Source: Exiguobacterium sp. s193
GTDB lineage: Bacteria; Bacillota; Bacilli; Exiguobacteriales; Exiguobacteriaceae
Assembly: GCF_018618755.1 (NCBI RefSeq)
Contig: NZ_JACSMR010000015.1
Span: 1-55,446 of the forward strand
Direction: 5' to 3'
Length of the DNA stretch: 55,446 bases
The position numbers and the translations under genes were made by a program. The notes beneath the pieces were generated by a model. It was not told the DNA's origin and ran no database searches. It saw only the letters and a program-made list of their open reading frames with translations. Shown piece by piece: positions 32,211 through 40,468 of this stretch; within the stretch, counting starts at the first letter, position 1, and each line of letters starts with the position of its first letter.

Positions 32211-33077
32211 CTATCTCGTGAAGGGAACGGAAACATCATCCTTTGACCAGTTTTCACGAATCGCTTCAAGGACAACCTCCGGATCATCCCAGTGTAAGAT
32301 GTGGGAAGTCGACGGAGCAGCGATTACCGTCCCGCCGGTTTTCTCCTGCCAGATGGCAATCGCTTCTTGACGGAACGTTTCATCCGAGACGGGTAACGTC
32401 GCCCGCAGCAACAGCACGTTTTCCCCCGGGACGTCGTCAAGGAAGTCGAGAATTTCGTCCTGATACATTGCCGTCAGAATCGCACGTGCCGTTTTCGCTC
32501 GGGCATGCCAGTAATACCGTCCGTCCTGCATCCGGACAAAATCTTGTCCGGCCAAGTCGAGTAACGGTGACCGGCGCATCTTTGGTCCATAGACGGCGAC
32601 GTCTAAAAACTCTTCAAGTGTCGCAACCGATTCTTCAAAGTCCGTCTCGTAAAAGGCCGCTTCCTCCTCGAGTGGTGTGCCCCGCAACCGTTTGCTCTGA
32701 TATCCACCGTCAATCAAAATCGAGCCGCGGACCCGCTCCGGCTGTTCCTTCTGATAAAAGAGCGCGATGAAACTGCCCCAAGAGTGCGAAAGAAAATAGA
32801 AGTCTTGGATATGTAGAAGTTCAAACAGTCGGTTCAACCAGTTGGAAAAGCGGGCGAACTGATAATCGCGTTCGTCCGTGAACGGTGCCGTTTTCCCGTG
32901 ACCCGGCGCATCAATCGAAACAATCCGGTAGTCATGTTTCAAGGTATCCGCCAGTTCGATGAAGCTGAGACTTGTTCCGCCGAGACCATGCAGGCAAAAA
33001 ATGACCGGACGTCCCGATTCGCCCCATTCGGTGACTTGTGTAGAGGTACCTGCGCATTCAATGTTATACCGTTTCAT
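32211..33077 (-). CDS. Alpha/beta-fold hydrolase
   Basis: CGGAGGAAATCAA-ATG on the minus strand; 288 residues. The fold markers are FCLHGLGGTSLSF (oxyanion loop), IVSIDAPGHGKTAPF, and FLSHSWGSFIALFY with the nucleophile serine in SHSWGS. A histidine late in the chain (TSHILHWDDPE) completes the triad, with an aspartate in between. The substrate is unknown. It is divergent from the VOC gene at 33188, and the 110-base gap holds TATACT- and TATAAA-type boxes without clear -35 partners. Confidence 0.85.
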   Translation of the reverse strand: MKRYNIECAGTSTQVTEWGESGRPVIFCLHGLGGTSLSFIELADTLKHDYRIVSIDAPGHGKTAPFTDERDYQFARFSNWLNRLFELLHIQDFYFLSHSWGSFIALFYQKEQPERVRGSILIDGGYQSKRLRGTPLEEEAAFYETDFEESVATLEEFLDVAVYGPKMRRSPLLDLAGQDFVRMQDGRYYWHARAKTARAILTAMYQDEILDFLDDVPGENVLLLRATLPVSDETFRQEAIAIWQEKTGGTVIAAPSTSHILHWDDPEVVLEAIRENWSKDDVSVPFTR

Positions 33078-33187
33078 TTGATTTCCTCCGTTTCGATAGG
33101 TGAGTTCTTACTTTTTAACCAGTATTATACATCAAATGCTGTATACTGAAGCTATAAAATTTAAAAGACAGATGGAGCGCATGTGGA

Positions 33188-33865
33188 ATGAAAATTACAG
33201 TGGCGACACTTTGGACGAATCAATTAAAACCGATGCAGGACTTTTATACGAAGACACTTGGTGTCAAACTCGTCGAGGAAACGGAGACATCCTTTGCGGT
33301 CCAAATCGGAACCAGTCAGCTTCGGTTTGAACTGGACACGACGCAGCAAGCGAAACAGTATCACTTTGCGTTCAATATTCCGGGGGATGCGTTTCAGCTG
33401 GCGAAGAATTGGTTGCAGCAACGCGTCCCATTATTGATCGAGAACGGGGAAGACGAAATTTATTTTGAAAACATCGATGCCCATTCCGTCTACTTTTACG
33501 ATCCAGATGAGAACGTCGTCGAGTTGATTGCCCGGCATGCCGTCAATCCGGATAAGTCGCTTACAACGTTTAGTGTACAGGATATGCTCGATATCGGTGA
33601 AATGAATGTGACGACGCCGGACGTCGCTGGTGTTGGGGCAAAATTTGCTGAGTTCGGTATCGTTCGGCGGGATCGTCAGCCGGTCAAACCGGATTTCCTG
33701 AACTTCCTCGGAGAAGCGGAAGACGGGACCCATCTGTTGCTTGGACGTGCTGGACGGCCGTGGTTATTTTCACCCAAAATAGCGCTGACGAGTCCGCTCG
33801 AGTTAGAAATCGATAATCGGATGCATGTCCGACTTGATCGGGATGGTGTGCTGCATCGTAAATAA
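33188..33865 (+). CDS. VOC (glyoxalase/bleomycin-resistance) superfamily protein
   Basis: GATGGAGCGCATGTGG-ATG; 225 residues. Residues 1-120 form a VOC domain (QLKPMQDFYTKTLGVKLVEE, ...SVYFYDPDENVVELIARH with the C-terminal metal-ligand Glu). Residues ~130-225 are a second, shorter unit (FSVQDMLDIGEMNVTTPDVA). VOC proteins are metal-dependent lyases, isomerases or dioxygenases, or binding proteins; the substrate cannot be inferred. Confidence 0.8.
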   Translation: MKITVATLWTNQLKPMQDFYTKTLGVKLVEETETSFAVQIGTSQLRFELDTTQQAKQYHFAFNIPGDAFQLAKNWLQQRVPLLIENGEDEIYFENIDAHSVYFYDPDENVVELIARHAVNPDKSLTTFSVQDMLDIGEMNVTTPDVAGVGAKFAEFGIVRRDRQPVKPDFLNFLGEAEDGTHLLLGRAGRPWLFSPKIALTSPLELEIDNRMHVRLDRDGVLHRK

Positions 33866-33929
33866 GAGGTAGAGCGGTGTCTACGCGATTGAAAATGTGT
33901 CAATGACGTCTAAAAGAGGAGAGTGAATC

Positions 33930-34289
33930 ATGAAAAAAGTCCATGTGTTCAGGCGTTTTCTAGCTGCTGCTTTTCTGTTGTATGGAGGATACTTAGCTGT
34001 ATTTGAAGGACCGGACACGCTCAGCATCGCTTTAATTTTAGCGGGCATCACCCAGTTAACGGTTGATTTGGTTTTTCCGCCGAACGATCCGGTTGATGAG
34101 AAGCAACGGTCCGTCCAGTCGAAAAGTGGGAGTACAACTTATGCTTTAAGTATTCTGTATGCGTTCGCTCTCTTAGCGCTCGTTCACTTTAATCTTATTC
34201 AACATGTCATGACGGCGTTATTGATCATGATTAGCTTACAATTGCTCACCTACCCGGCAATGCTATTCTTCTATAAACGTGTTATGTAG
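33930..34289 (+). CDS. Four-helix membrane protein, paralogue of the protein at 40465
   Basis: AAAAGAGGAGAGTGAATC-ATG; 119 residues with four hydrophobic segments. It shares the whole plan with the protein at 40465: RFLAAAFLLYGGYLAVFEGPDTLSI against RLLAAVMLMYGSYLMLFDGPYPLSI, and MTALLIM against MTALLCV, with a common SYALSILY-type third helix. The other copy is coupled to a small XRE regulator; this one has none. The two copies flank the metal importer operon. Function unknown. Confidence 0.65.
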   Translation: MKKVHVFRRFLAAAFLLYGGYLAVFEGPDTLSIALILAGITQLTVDLVFPPNDPVDEKQRSVQSKSGSTTYALSILYAFALLALVHFNLIQHVMTALLIMISLQLLTYPAMLFFYKRVM

Positions 34290-34356
34290 GAGAACAGCGG
34301 GCGCTTTCTATCTTTTCCTTCAAAAAGAGTGAGAAACAAGAAGCTTGAGTCGCTTA

Positions 34357-34535
34357 ATTTTCAAAGAACATGACATTGATTTTATTCCTGATTTTGAGTG
34401 TTTTTAGACTAAGAATGTCGTGCAATTGACGTGTCTCAAGACACGTCTTGCCCGAAGGCGATTCATCTCCCACCTGCGCTTGCCTTCGCCTTGAGACGCT
34501 TATAGGTGGGAGTATTCTCGCCTGATTTTGATAAA
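34357..34535 (+). repeat. R3: solo copy (~180 bp) of the second module of R1/R2
   Basis: It matches 28289-28466 and 36564-36740: CAAAGAAC...TGACA start, GACGTGTCTCAAGACACG stem, GGCGATTCATCTCCCACC, a long tip stem and GGTGGGAGTATTCTCGCC, then a GATAAA tail. The paired arms vary in step between the copies (CCCACTT/AAGTGGG against CCCACC/GGTGGG), so RNA or hairpin structure appears to be conserved rather than sequence alone. The rest of 34290-34647 is AT-rich and otherwise empty. Confidence 0.65.
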
Positions 34536-34647
34536 ACGAATCAGATTAGTTCAGCGCTCATCAATTTGGTGAGTGTTTTTTTATTGCGACATGAAAGCGG
34601 ATTGGCTTAAAAATAACAGTAAAATCAACCCTTTCACCGATTATCCA

Positions 34648-34677
34648 TTGACAATTCTTAGTGCTCACTCTTACAAT
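34648..34677 (+). promoter_or_regulatory. Promoter of the metal importer operon
   Basis: A consensus TTGACA (34648-34653), an 18-base spacer and TACAAT (34672-34677), followed within one base by a Fur box. Confidence 0.75.
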
Positions 34678-34692
34678 TGAAAATGATTATCA
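34678..34692 (+). promoter_or_regulatory. Fur box
   Basis: TGAAAAT-G-ATTATCA matches the Bacillus 7-1-7 Fur consensus (TGATAAT-N-ATTATCA) at all but one position. It covers the start-site region right after the -10, where Fur would block transcription when iron is plentiful. Confidence 0.75.
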
Positions 34693-34716
34693 ATACGAAT
34701 GGGAGTCCTGTCTATC

Positions 34717-36330
34717 ATGAACGTTTCACGCCGTAAGAAATCCATTATCCAAGCTGTTTCCATCCTGTCAATTACGACCCTGTTGTTCGGTTGTTCGAAT
34801 CCGAACGAAGGTGCTGACAATAAAAAAGACAACGACACGCTGACGCTTGCCTGGCCGCGCGACATCGGCGAAATGAATCCGCACGTCTACAACCCGTCGC
34901 AACTGTTCGCCCAGTCGATGGTTTATGAGCCGCTCGTCCATTACGCGGAAGGCGGAAAGCTTGAGCCATTCCTCGCCAAGTCATGGGACATCTCAAAAGA
35001 CGGAAAAACCTACACGTTCACGTTGCGTGACGATGTTAAGTTCTCCGACGGTTCGGTGTTTGACGCAACAATCGTTAAAAAGAACTTTGACGCCGTCCTC
35101 AAAAACAAAGCCTTACATAGCTGGCTCGGCTTTATCTCAAAAATCAAAAAAACGGAAGCCGTCGACAAGCAGACGTTCCGGATGACGTTATCGGAAGCCT
35201 ACTACCCGACGATTCAGGAACTGGCGGTCGTCCGTCCGGTCCGGTTCCTCGGCGAAGCCGGTTTCCCGAAAAACGGCGACACATCAAAAGGTGTCGAACA
35301 AGAAGTCGGGACCGGTCCATGGGTGCTTGACGAGTATAAAGCGGATCAATATGCGACGTTTAAAGTCAATAAAAACTACTGGGGAAAATTGCCGGACGTC
35401 AAAAAAATCAAGGTCGACATCATTCCCGATGCCGAAAGCCGCGTACTCGCCTTTGAAAAAGGCGACATCGATTTGATTTACGGCGAAGGGGCAATCAGCG
35501 TCGACGCCTTTAATCAGCTGAAAGAAACGAAGTCTTACAAGACGACGGTATCGGAACCGGTTGCGACCCGCCTGTTAATCATGAACACAAAGAAAAAACA
35601 GCTCGCGGACGAACGCGTCCGTCAGGCGTTGCAATACGGTTTTGATAAAAAGACACTCGTCGAAGGCATCACGTCCGGTCTCGAAGCCCCGGCTGATTTC
35701 ATCCTGCCGCCGAACTTGCCGTACACGTCGAACCTGAAGGTCGAGAAGCGGGACTTTGACGTCGCTAAAGCCAACGCCTTGCTCGACGAAGCCGGCTGGA
35801 AACTGCCGGACGGGAAAAAAGTCCGCGAAAAAGACGGTCAACCGTTACAGATGGAAATGATGTATGATGCAGCAGAACTTGTCCAAAAAGCGATGGCGGA
35901 GACGTTACAGTCGGAGTGGGCGACAATCGGCGTCGATTTAAAAATTGTCGGTGTCGAGCTACCGGACCAAGTCCAGCGCTTCAAAGACAATGAATTCGAT
36001 ATCAACATGTACAGTAACTTCGGGGCACCGTACGATCCGCACACGTTCGTCAACATCATCGGTACGGACGGATTCGGGTTCAAAGAAGCGATTGCTGCTT
36101 ATCCGAACAAGGATCAACTGTTACAGGAAATGAAAGATGTCCTCAAAACGACGGATGAAACGAAACGTCAGAAGATGTATGCCGAAATTCTGCCGTCGCT
36201 CCAGGATCAGGGAGCACTCGTTCCGATCTCGTATTTGAAAAAGATGGCGATTTATCAAAACGGGGTCACGAACTTTAAATTTGCCGCAAACCGGGATGAA
36301 AGCCCGTTCGCTCAAATCGGCATCAATTGA
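34717..36330 (+). CDS. NikA/CntA-type substrate-binding lipoprotein of an ABC importer
   Basis: I chose ATG 34717 (GGGAG eleven bases upstream); 537 residues. The signal peptide ends in the lipobox LLFGC, so it is a surface lipoprotein. The family 5 binding fold (SBP_bac_5) is complete. TLAWPRDIGEMNPHVYNPSQ, VYEPLVHYAEGGKLEPFLAKSW and the 'EVGTGPWVLDEY' segment resemble nickel and metallophore binders (NikA, CntA) more than oligopeptide binders. The Fur box argues for iron or metallophore-bound metal. The stop codon TGA overlaps the first bases of repeat R2. Confidence 0.8.
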   Translation: MNVSRRKKSIIQAVSILSITTLLFGCSNPNEGADNKKDNDTLTLAWPRDIGEMNPHVYNPSQLFAQSMVYEPLVHYAEGGKLEPFLAKSWDISKDGKTYTFTLRDDVKFSDGSVFDATIVKKNFDAVLKNKALHSWLGFISKIKKTEAVDKQTFRMTLSEAYYPTIQELAVVRPVRFLGEAGFPKNGDTSKGVEQEVGTGPWVLDEYKADQYATFKVNKNYWGKLPDVKKIKVDIIPDAESRVLAFEKGDIDLIYGEGAISVDAFNQLKETKSYKTTVSEPVATRLLIMNTKKKQLADERVRQALQYGFDKKTLVEGITSGLEAPADFILPPNLPYTSNLKVEKRDFDVAKANALLDEAGWKLPDGKKVREKDGQPLQMEMMYDAAELVQKAMAETLQSEWATIGVDLKIVGVELPDQVQRFKDNEFDINMYSNFGAPYDPHTFVNIIGTDGFGFKEAIAAYPNKDQLLQEMKDVLKTTDETKRQKMYAEILPSLQDQGALVPISYLKKMAIYQNGVTNFKFAANRDESPFAQIGIN

Positions 36331-36740
36331 ACTACCCCCACCTGCGCTTCGCTAAGAGGTGGAGGATTCCTGAGTTATCCGACCGATCGGTCGAAAATTG
36401 ATCAGGCTAACCCCGTCGTCCCGACGGTTGTAAGTCTATCTTGTCCGTTTCTTTTGCGCGGATGCCTACTCTGCTTGGTTTTCGCTACTTCGGTCATCCG
36501 TAAGGTGAACGTTGAAGATTTTACGTGACAGACGAACTTCCTGTCACAACCCCATATCTTCAGTTTTCAAAGAACGCGACAGTTAATTTTTCCTGTTTTT
36601 CATTGTTTTTAAACCAGCATTGTCGAACAATTGACGTGTCGCAAGACACGCCTTGTCCGAAGGCGATTCATCTCCCACTTTCACTTGGGCTTCGTCCTAG
36701 ACGTTTAGAAGTGGGAGTATTCTCGCCTGATTTTGGTAAA
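36327..36740. mobile_element. ~414-bp composite repeat R2, between binding protein and permease genes
   Basis: A near full-length second copy of R1 (28052), with the same TTGAAC left edge, the same internal stems and the same TATTCTCGCC...GGTAAA right end. The TTGAA target supplies the TGA stop of the binding-protein gene, and the right end abuts the AGGAGGTG site of the permease gene. So the insertion sits between two genes of one operon and puts a strongly structured 410-base spacer in the transcript. No coding capacity. Confidence 0.65.
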
Positions 36741-36754
36741 AGGAGGTGTACGGA

Positions 36755-37699
36755 ATGGGCTTCTATATTCTGAAACGGGTCGGGTCGGTCATTCCAATCC
36801 TGCTCCTCGCTATTTTATTACTGACAGTGATGATTCACTTGTCACCGGTCGATCCGGCACAAGCCTATCTGTCTGCCGCCCACATTCAACCGACGGAAGA
36901 GGTGCTCGCGCAAAAGCGGGCCGAGTTCGGACTCGACCAGCCATTTTTGACCCAGTACGCGACGACGGTCGTCCGGCTCGCCGGATTTGATTTCGGGACA
37001 TCGTACGTTTCCGGAAAACCGGTCCTTGACGAAGTGTTGCTTCGTCTGCCGGCGACGGTCCAACTGGCACTGTCGAGCCTTATGCTGGCGATTCTCGTCA
37101 GTATCCCGCTCGGCTTTCTTGCGGGAATCCGGAAGAATGGTTTTTTTGACCATTTAAGCCGGGCGATTGCCTTCATCGGTGCGTCGATTCCGTCGTTTTG
37201 GCTCGGCTACCTGTTGATATTCTTTTTTGCCGTCCAGCTCGATTTGTTACCGGTCGGCGGGATTGGCAGTCCGAGTCATGTCATCTTGCCGGCGATCACG
37301 CTGGCGTTGCCGTTGATTGCACTTTATACACGGCTGTTGCGGACAAGTGTCATCGAGACGATGCGTGAACCGTATGTCCTGTTTGCCCGGACGCGCGGAA
37401 TCCGGGAAACGGTCATCTTAGGAAAACATGTCCTCCGCGTCGCGATTCCGCCGATGTTGACGGGACTCGGGATGAATCTCGGGAAATTGTTGACGGGGAC
37501 GATCATCGTCGAGACAGTCTTCTCGTGGCCGGGATTCGGCCGTTATTTTATTGAAGCGATTTTTGACCGCGACATGCCGATCATTCAAGGATATGTGTTT
37601 CTCGCTGCGTTACTTTTCATCGGCAGCAGTTTGCTCGTTGATCTATTGCAACTGGCAATCGATCCACGGATTGCCCGGAAAGGAGGGGACAGACGATGA
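36755..37699 (+). CDS. ABC importer permease 1 (NikB/DppB type)
   Basis: ATG 36755, with AGGAGGTG six bases upstream; an in-frame GTG at 36746 lies inside that site. The 314 residues have six membrane helices. The N-terminus (FYILKRVGSVIPILLLAILL) and the ASIPSFWLGYLLIFFF helix are typical of the DppB/NikB family. The EAA loop ARTRGIRETVILGKHVLRVA contacts the ATPases. It forms the channel with the next gene, which overlaps it by four bases. Confidence 0.88.
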   Translation: MGFYILKRVGSVIPILLLAILLLTVMIHLSPVDPAQAYLSAAHIQPTEEVLAQKRAEFGLDQPFLTQYATTVVRLAGFDFGTSYVSGKPVLDEVLLRLPATVQLALSSLMLAILVSIPLGFLAGIRKNGFFDHLSRAIAFIGASIPSFWLGYLLIFFFAVQLDLLPVGGIGSPSHVILPAITLALPLIALYTRLLRTSVIETMREPYVLFARTRGIRETVILGKHVLRVAIPPMLTGLGMNLGKLLTGTIIVETVFSWPGFGRYFIEAIFDRDMPIIQGYVFLAALLFIGSSLLVDLLQLAIDPRIARKGGDRR

Positions 37700-38550
37700 A
37701 TGTTCCGCTTGGACGACCGCGTCTGCTTGAACGCCTGTCGAATCAACGGCTGATTTTAATCGGCTGTTCCGTATTTTTAGGGCTGTTGTTTCTCGCGGCT
37801 CTGGCTGCACCGTGGCTTGCCCCGCATGATCCGTTTCTCGTAAATTTGGCAGTCAAACTGCAGGATCCGTCCTGGACGTATCCGCTCGGGACCGATCATC
37901 TCGGACGCTGTACGTTGTCACGTCTGTTGTACGGTGCCCGCGTGTCGCTCGGATTCGCCGTCCTGATTTTTGCTTCATCCTTGCTGATCGGCTTATTGGT
38001 CGGGACACTCGCCGGCTACATCGGCGGCTGGGTCGACCAACTGCTGATGCGGTTTTGTGACGGAGTGATGGCGTTCCCGAGTCTGATTCTTGTCCTCGGT
38101 CTCGTCGGGATTTTCGGACCGGGACTGAAACAGGTCATCATCGCCTTAATGCTCGTCCAGTGGGTCTACTACGCCCGGATGTTCCGCGGGCTGATCATGA
38201 CACTAAAGGAAAAGAATTTCATTGCCGCTGCACGCGTCAACGGCTCCTCGCACTGGAAAATCTTCCGGACGCACTTGCTGCCGAACATCCTGCCGCCGCT
38301 CCTTGTCATCGGGACGCTTGAGATGGGCTGGGCAATCATGGATATCTCGGCGATGTCGTTTCTCGGACTCGGTGTCCAGTCGCCGGCAGCCGAGTGGGGG
38401 GCGATGATTCATGAGGGCAAATCGTACATCCGGTCGAACCCGGAACTGATGATTTATCCCGGCCTGATGATCATGCTCGTCATTGCCAGCTTTAATCTGC
38501 TCGGGGAATCATTATCGGAACGGTTCGGCGTGACGAAACAAACGAAATGA
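37696..38550 (+). CDS. ABC importer permease 2 (NikC/DppC type)
   Basis: ATG 37696 overlaps the previous stop (ATGA); 284 residues, six helices. The DppC/NikC markers are PLGTDHLGRCTLSRLLYGAR near residue 55 and the EAA loop AARVNGSSHWKIFRTHLLPN. It pairs with permease 1 to form the transmembrane channel. Four-base overlaps along the operon indicate coupled translation. Confidence 0.88.
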   Translation: MNVPLGRPRLLERLSNQRLILIGCSVFLGLLFLAALAAPWLAPHDPFLVNLAVKLQDPSWTYPLGTDHLGRCTLSRLLYGARVSLGFAVLIFASSLLIGLLVGTLAGYIGGWVDQLLMRFCDGVMAFPSLILVLGLVGIFGPGLKQVIIALMLVQWVYYARMFRGLIMTLKEKNFIAAARVNGSSHWKIFRTHLLPNILPPLLVIGTLEMGWAIMDISAMSFLGLGVQSPAAEWGAMIHEGKSYIRSNPELMIYPGLMIMLVIASFNLLGESLSERFGVTKQTK

Positions 38551-38564
38551 AAGGAGAGACTCGG

Positions 38565-39359
38565 ATGAAACCTGTATTATCCGTCGAACACTTGACGGTC
38601 GAAACGACAAACGGTCAGCCGCTCGTCCGTGATATTTCTTTTTCACTGGCAGCCGGACAAATCGTCGGTCTGGTCGGGGAGAGCGGCTGTGGTAAGACAG
38701 TCACGAGTCTTGCGCTTCTGCGTCTGCTTGATGAAAAAATAATCCGTCAATCAGGAAAAATCGTGTTAGAGGAGCAAGACGTGATGGCGTTGTCCGACCG
38801 TTCGCTCCGAACAATCCGAGGCGGGAAGATTGCCTTCATCATGCAAAATCCGATGAGCGCCTTCACACCGGTCTACACAATTGGTCATCAATTAATGGAA
38901 ACGATCCGGACGCACGACCGGTGCAGTAAACACGAAGCAACGAGCCGGGCGGTCGAAGCATTACGGGAAGTCAATCTCGAACAACCGGAACGGATTTTGA
39001 AAGCCTATCCGTTTGAACTGAGCGGCGGCATGCTGCAACGGGTCATGATTGCGCTCGCGGTCTGTCTGCGCCCGAATGTCCTGATTGCCGACGAACCGAC
39101 GACGGCGCTTGACGTCTACAATCAAAAGCAGGTGTTGTATTATCTCGAGAAGGTCCGGGCCACTTATGGAACGGCGATTTTATTGATTTCGCACGACTTG
39201 AGTGTCATCGCTGAAATGGCAGATGATGTCCTTGTCATGCAGGACGGGGAAATCGTCGAACAGGCGGACGTCTTTGAGCTGTTCGACCGTCCGCAACACC
39301 CATATACGCAGCGCCTATTGATACAACACGGTATGCAGGCGGGAGCGAGGAACGCATGA
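38565..39359 (+). CDS. ABC importer ATPase 1 (NikD/DppD type)
   Basis: I chose ATG 38565 (AAAGGAGA upstream) over the ATG at 38547; 264 residues. Walker A is GESGCGKT, the signature is LSGGMLQR, Walker B is VLIADEPTTALD, and the H-loop is ISHDLS. The C-terminal region ends PQHPYTQRLLIQHG, as in Opp/Dpp/Nik ATPases. It drives transport as a partner of the next gene. Confidence 0.88.
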   Translation: MKPVLSVEHLTVETTNGQPLVRDISFSLAAGQIVGLVGESGCGKTVTSLALLRLLDEKIIRQSGKIVLEEQDVMALSDRSLRTIRGGKIAFIMQNPMSAFTPVYTIGHQLMETIRTHDRCSKHEATSRAVEALREVNLEQPERILKAYPFELSGGMLQRVMIALAVCLRPNVLIADEPTTALDVYNQKQVLYYLEKVRATYGTAILLISHDLSVIAEMADDVLVMQDGEIVEQADVFELFDRPQHPYTQRLLIQHGMQAGARNA

Positions 39360-40150
39360 GTCTTTTACGAATGGAACAGGTATCACACCGTTACGGCAAA
39401 CGACGTGTCCTGTCGCGGCAAGCAGAACGGACCGTCTTGCAGGACGTGTCGTTGACGCTTGAAACCGGGATGTGCCTGGGTTTGCTCGGGAAGAGTGGTG
39501 CCGGAAAAAGTACACTCGGACGGATTTTACTGGGGCTTGAACGACCGAAAGCGGGACGTGTCCTGTTCGAAGGGCAAGACATCTATGGGACGCATCCGAA
39601 GGACTACCGGCAAGACATTCAGGTCGTCTTTCAAGATTCCTTTGCAGCCGTCAATCCGAAGCTGACGGCGGGGCAAATCATCGCCGAACCGTTGACGAAC
39701 TTTACGCGTCTTAGTCCGGAAGCGCTGGAGCAAAAACTGATCACGTTAATCGAACAGGTCGGATTGACCCGCGCCGATTTGGCGAAGTACCCGTCCGCCT
39801 TCAGCGGCGGTCAGTTACAACGGATTTGTATCGCCCGGGCGATTGCAACGAATCCGAAGCTGATTGTGCTCGACGAAGCCGTCAGCAGTCTCGATATGGT
39901 CAATAAGGCGATGATTTTGAAGTTGTTACGTGAGTTAAAAGAAACATATGACTTGGCATACCTCTTCATTACTCATGATGTCCAGGCAGCCCAAGCACTC
40001 AGTGATCAATTTATGATTTTGGAGCAGGGTCAAATTGTCGGGCATTATCCGACACCCCAAGCGTTTGACCAGGCAACTGATCCGTATGTCTCCGCAATCA
40101 AGGATGCGATGCTCGCCACGCACCCAAGAAAACGGACGATACGAAAGTAG
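39356..40150 (+). CDS. ABC importer ATPase 2 (NikE/DppF type)
   Basis: ATG 39356 overlaps the previous stop; 264 residues. Walker A is GKSGAGKST, the signature is FSGGQLQR, Walker B is LIVLDEAVSSLD, and the H-loop is ITHDVQ. The EAVSSLD form, with Glu-Ala after the Walker B Asp, and the short C-terminus favour NikE/CntF over OppF. It is the last gene of the operon and is followed by a terminator. Confidence 0.88.
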   Translation: MSLLRMEQVSHRYGKRRVLSRQAERTVLQDVSLTLETGMCLGLLGKSGAGKSTLGRILLGLERPKAGRVLFEGQDIYGTHPKDYRQDIQVVFQDSFAAVNPKLTAGQIIAEPLTNFTRLSPEALEQKLITLIEQVGLTRADLAKYPSAFSGGQLQRICIARAIATNPKLIVLDEAVSSLDMVNKAMILKLLRELKETYDLAYLFITHDVQAAQALSDQFMILEQGQIVGHYPTPQAFDQATDPYVSAIKDAMLATHPRKRTIRK

Positions 40151-40177
40151 GCACCTATACCGGTGTCTGCTTTTTTT
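40147..40177 (+). terminator. Terminator of the metal importer operon
   Basis: GTAGGCACC-TATACC-GGTGTCTGC hairpin followed by T7. Confidence 0.75.
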
Positions 40178-40197
40178 GTGCGGCGTGTAAAGGAAAC

Positions 40198-40227
40198 TTG
40201 ACACGTCGGTTCGATTTTACATATTAT
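40198..40227 (+). promoter_or_regulatory. Promoter of the small XRE regulator gene
   Basis: TTGACA (40198-40203), an 18-base spacer and TATTAT (40222-40227), 22 bases before the start codon. Confidence 0.6.
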
Positions 40228-40249
40228 TGGAAGTGGAAGGGTGGTCGAA

Positions 40250-40468
40250 ATGAAAAATAAGGTAAAGCTGTTACGGGAGGAACGCCGCTGGTCGCAAGGG
40301 GACCTCGCGAACGCATTAGGGGTGTCGAGACAGACAGTCATCTCGATTGAAAAGGAGCGGTATAATCCGTCGCTTGCGCTCGCGTTTTCGATTGCCTCGC
40401 TGTTCGAATGTCCGATTGAAGCGATTTTTGTACCCGAACCGAAGAAAAAAGGAGATGGTCTTTTATGA
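40250..40468 (+). CDS. Small XRE-type helix-turn-helix regulator
   Basis: ATG 40250 with GGAAGGG ten bases upstream; 72 residues, almost all HTH: VKLLREERRWSQGDLANALGVSRQTVISIEKERYNPSLALAF, then IASLFECPIEAIFVPE. This compact form (YozG/PlcR-N-like) is often paired with a small membrane protein. Its end overlaps the next gene by four bases, so the two form a regulator-membrane protein pair. It probably controls its own promoter. Confidence 0.85.
   Translation: MKNKVKLLREERRWSQGDLANALGVSRQTVISIEKERYNPSLALAFSIASLFECPIEAIFVPEPKKKGDGLL

Noticed and set aside
34717-40150. Oligopeptide (Opp) transporter
   Set aside because: The binding-protein segments, the short NikE-like ATPase and the Fur box fit a metal or metallophore importer better, though the superfamily is the same and a peptide role is not excluded.
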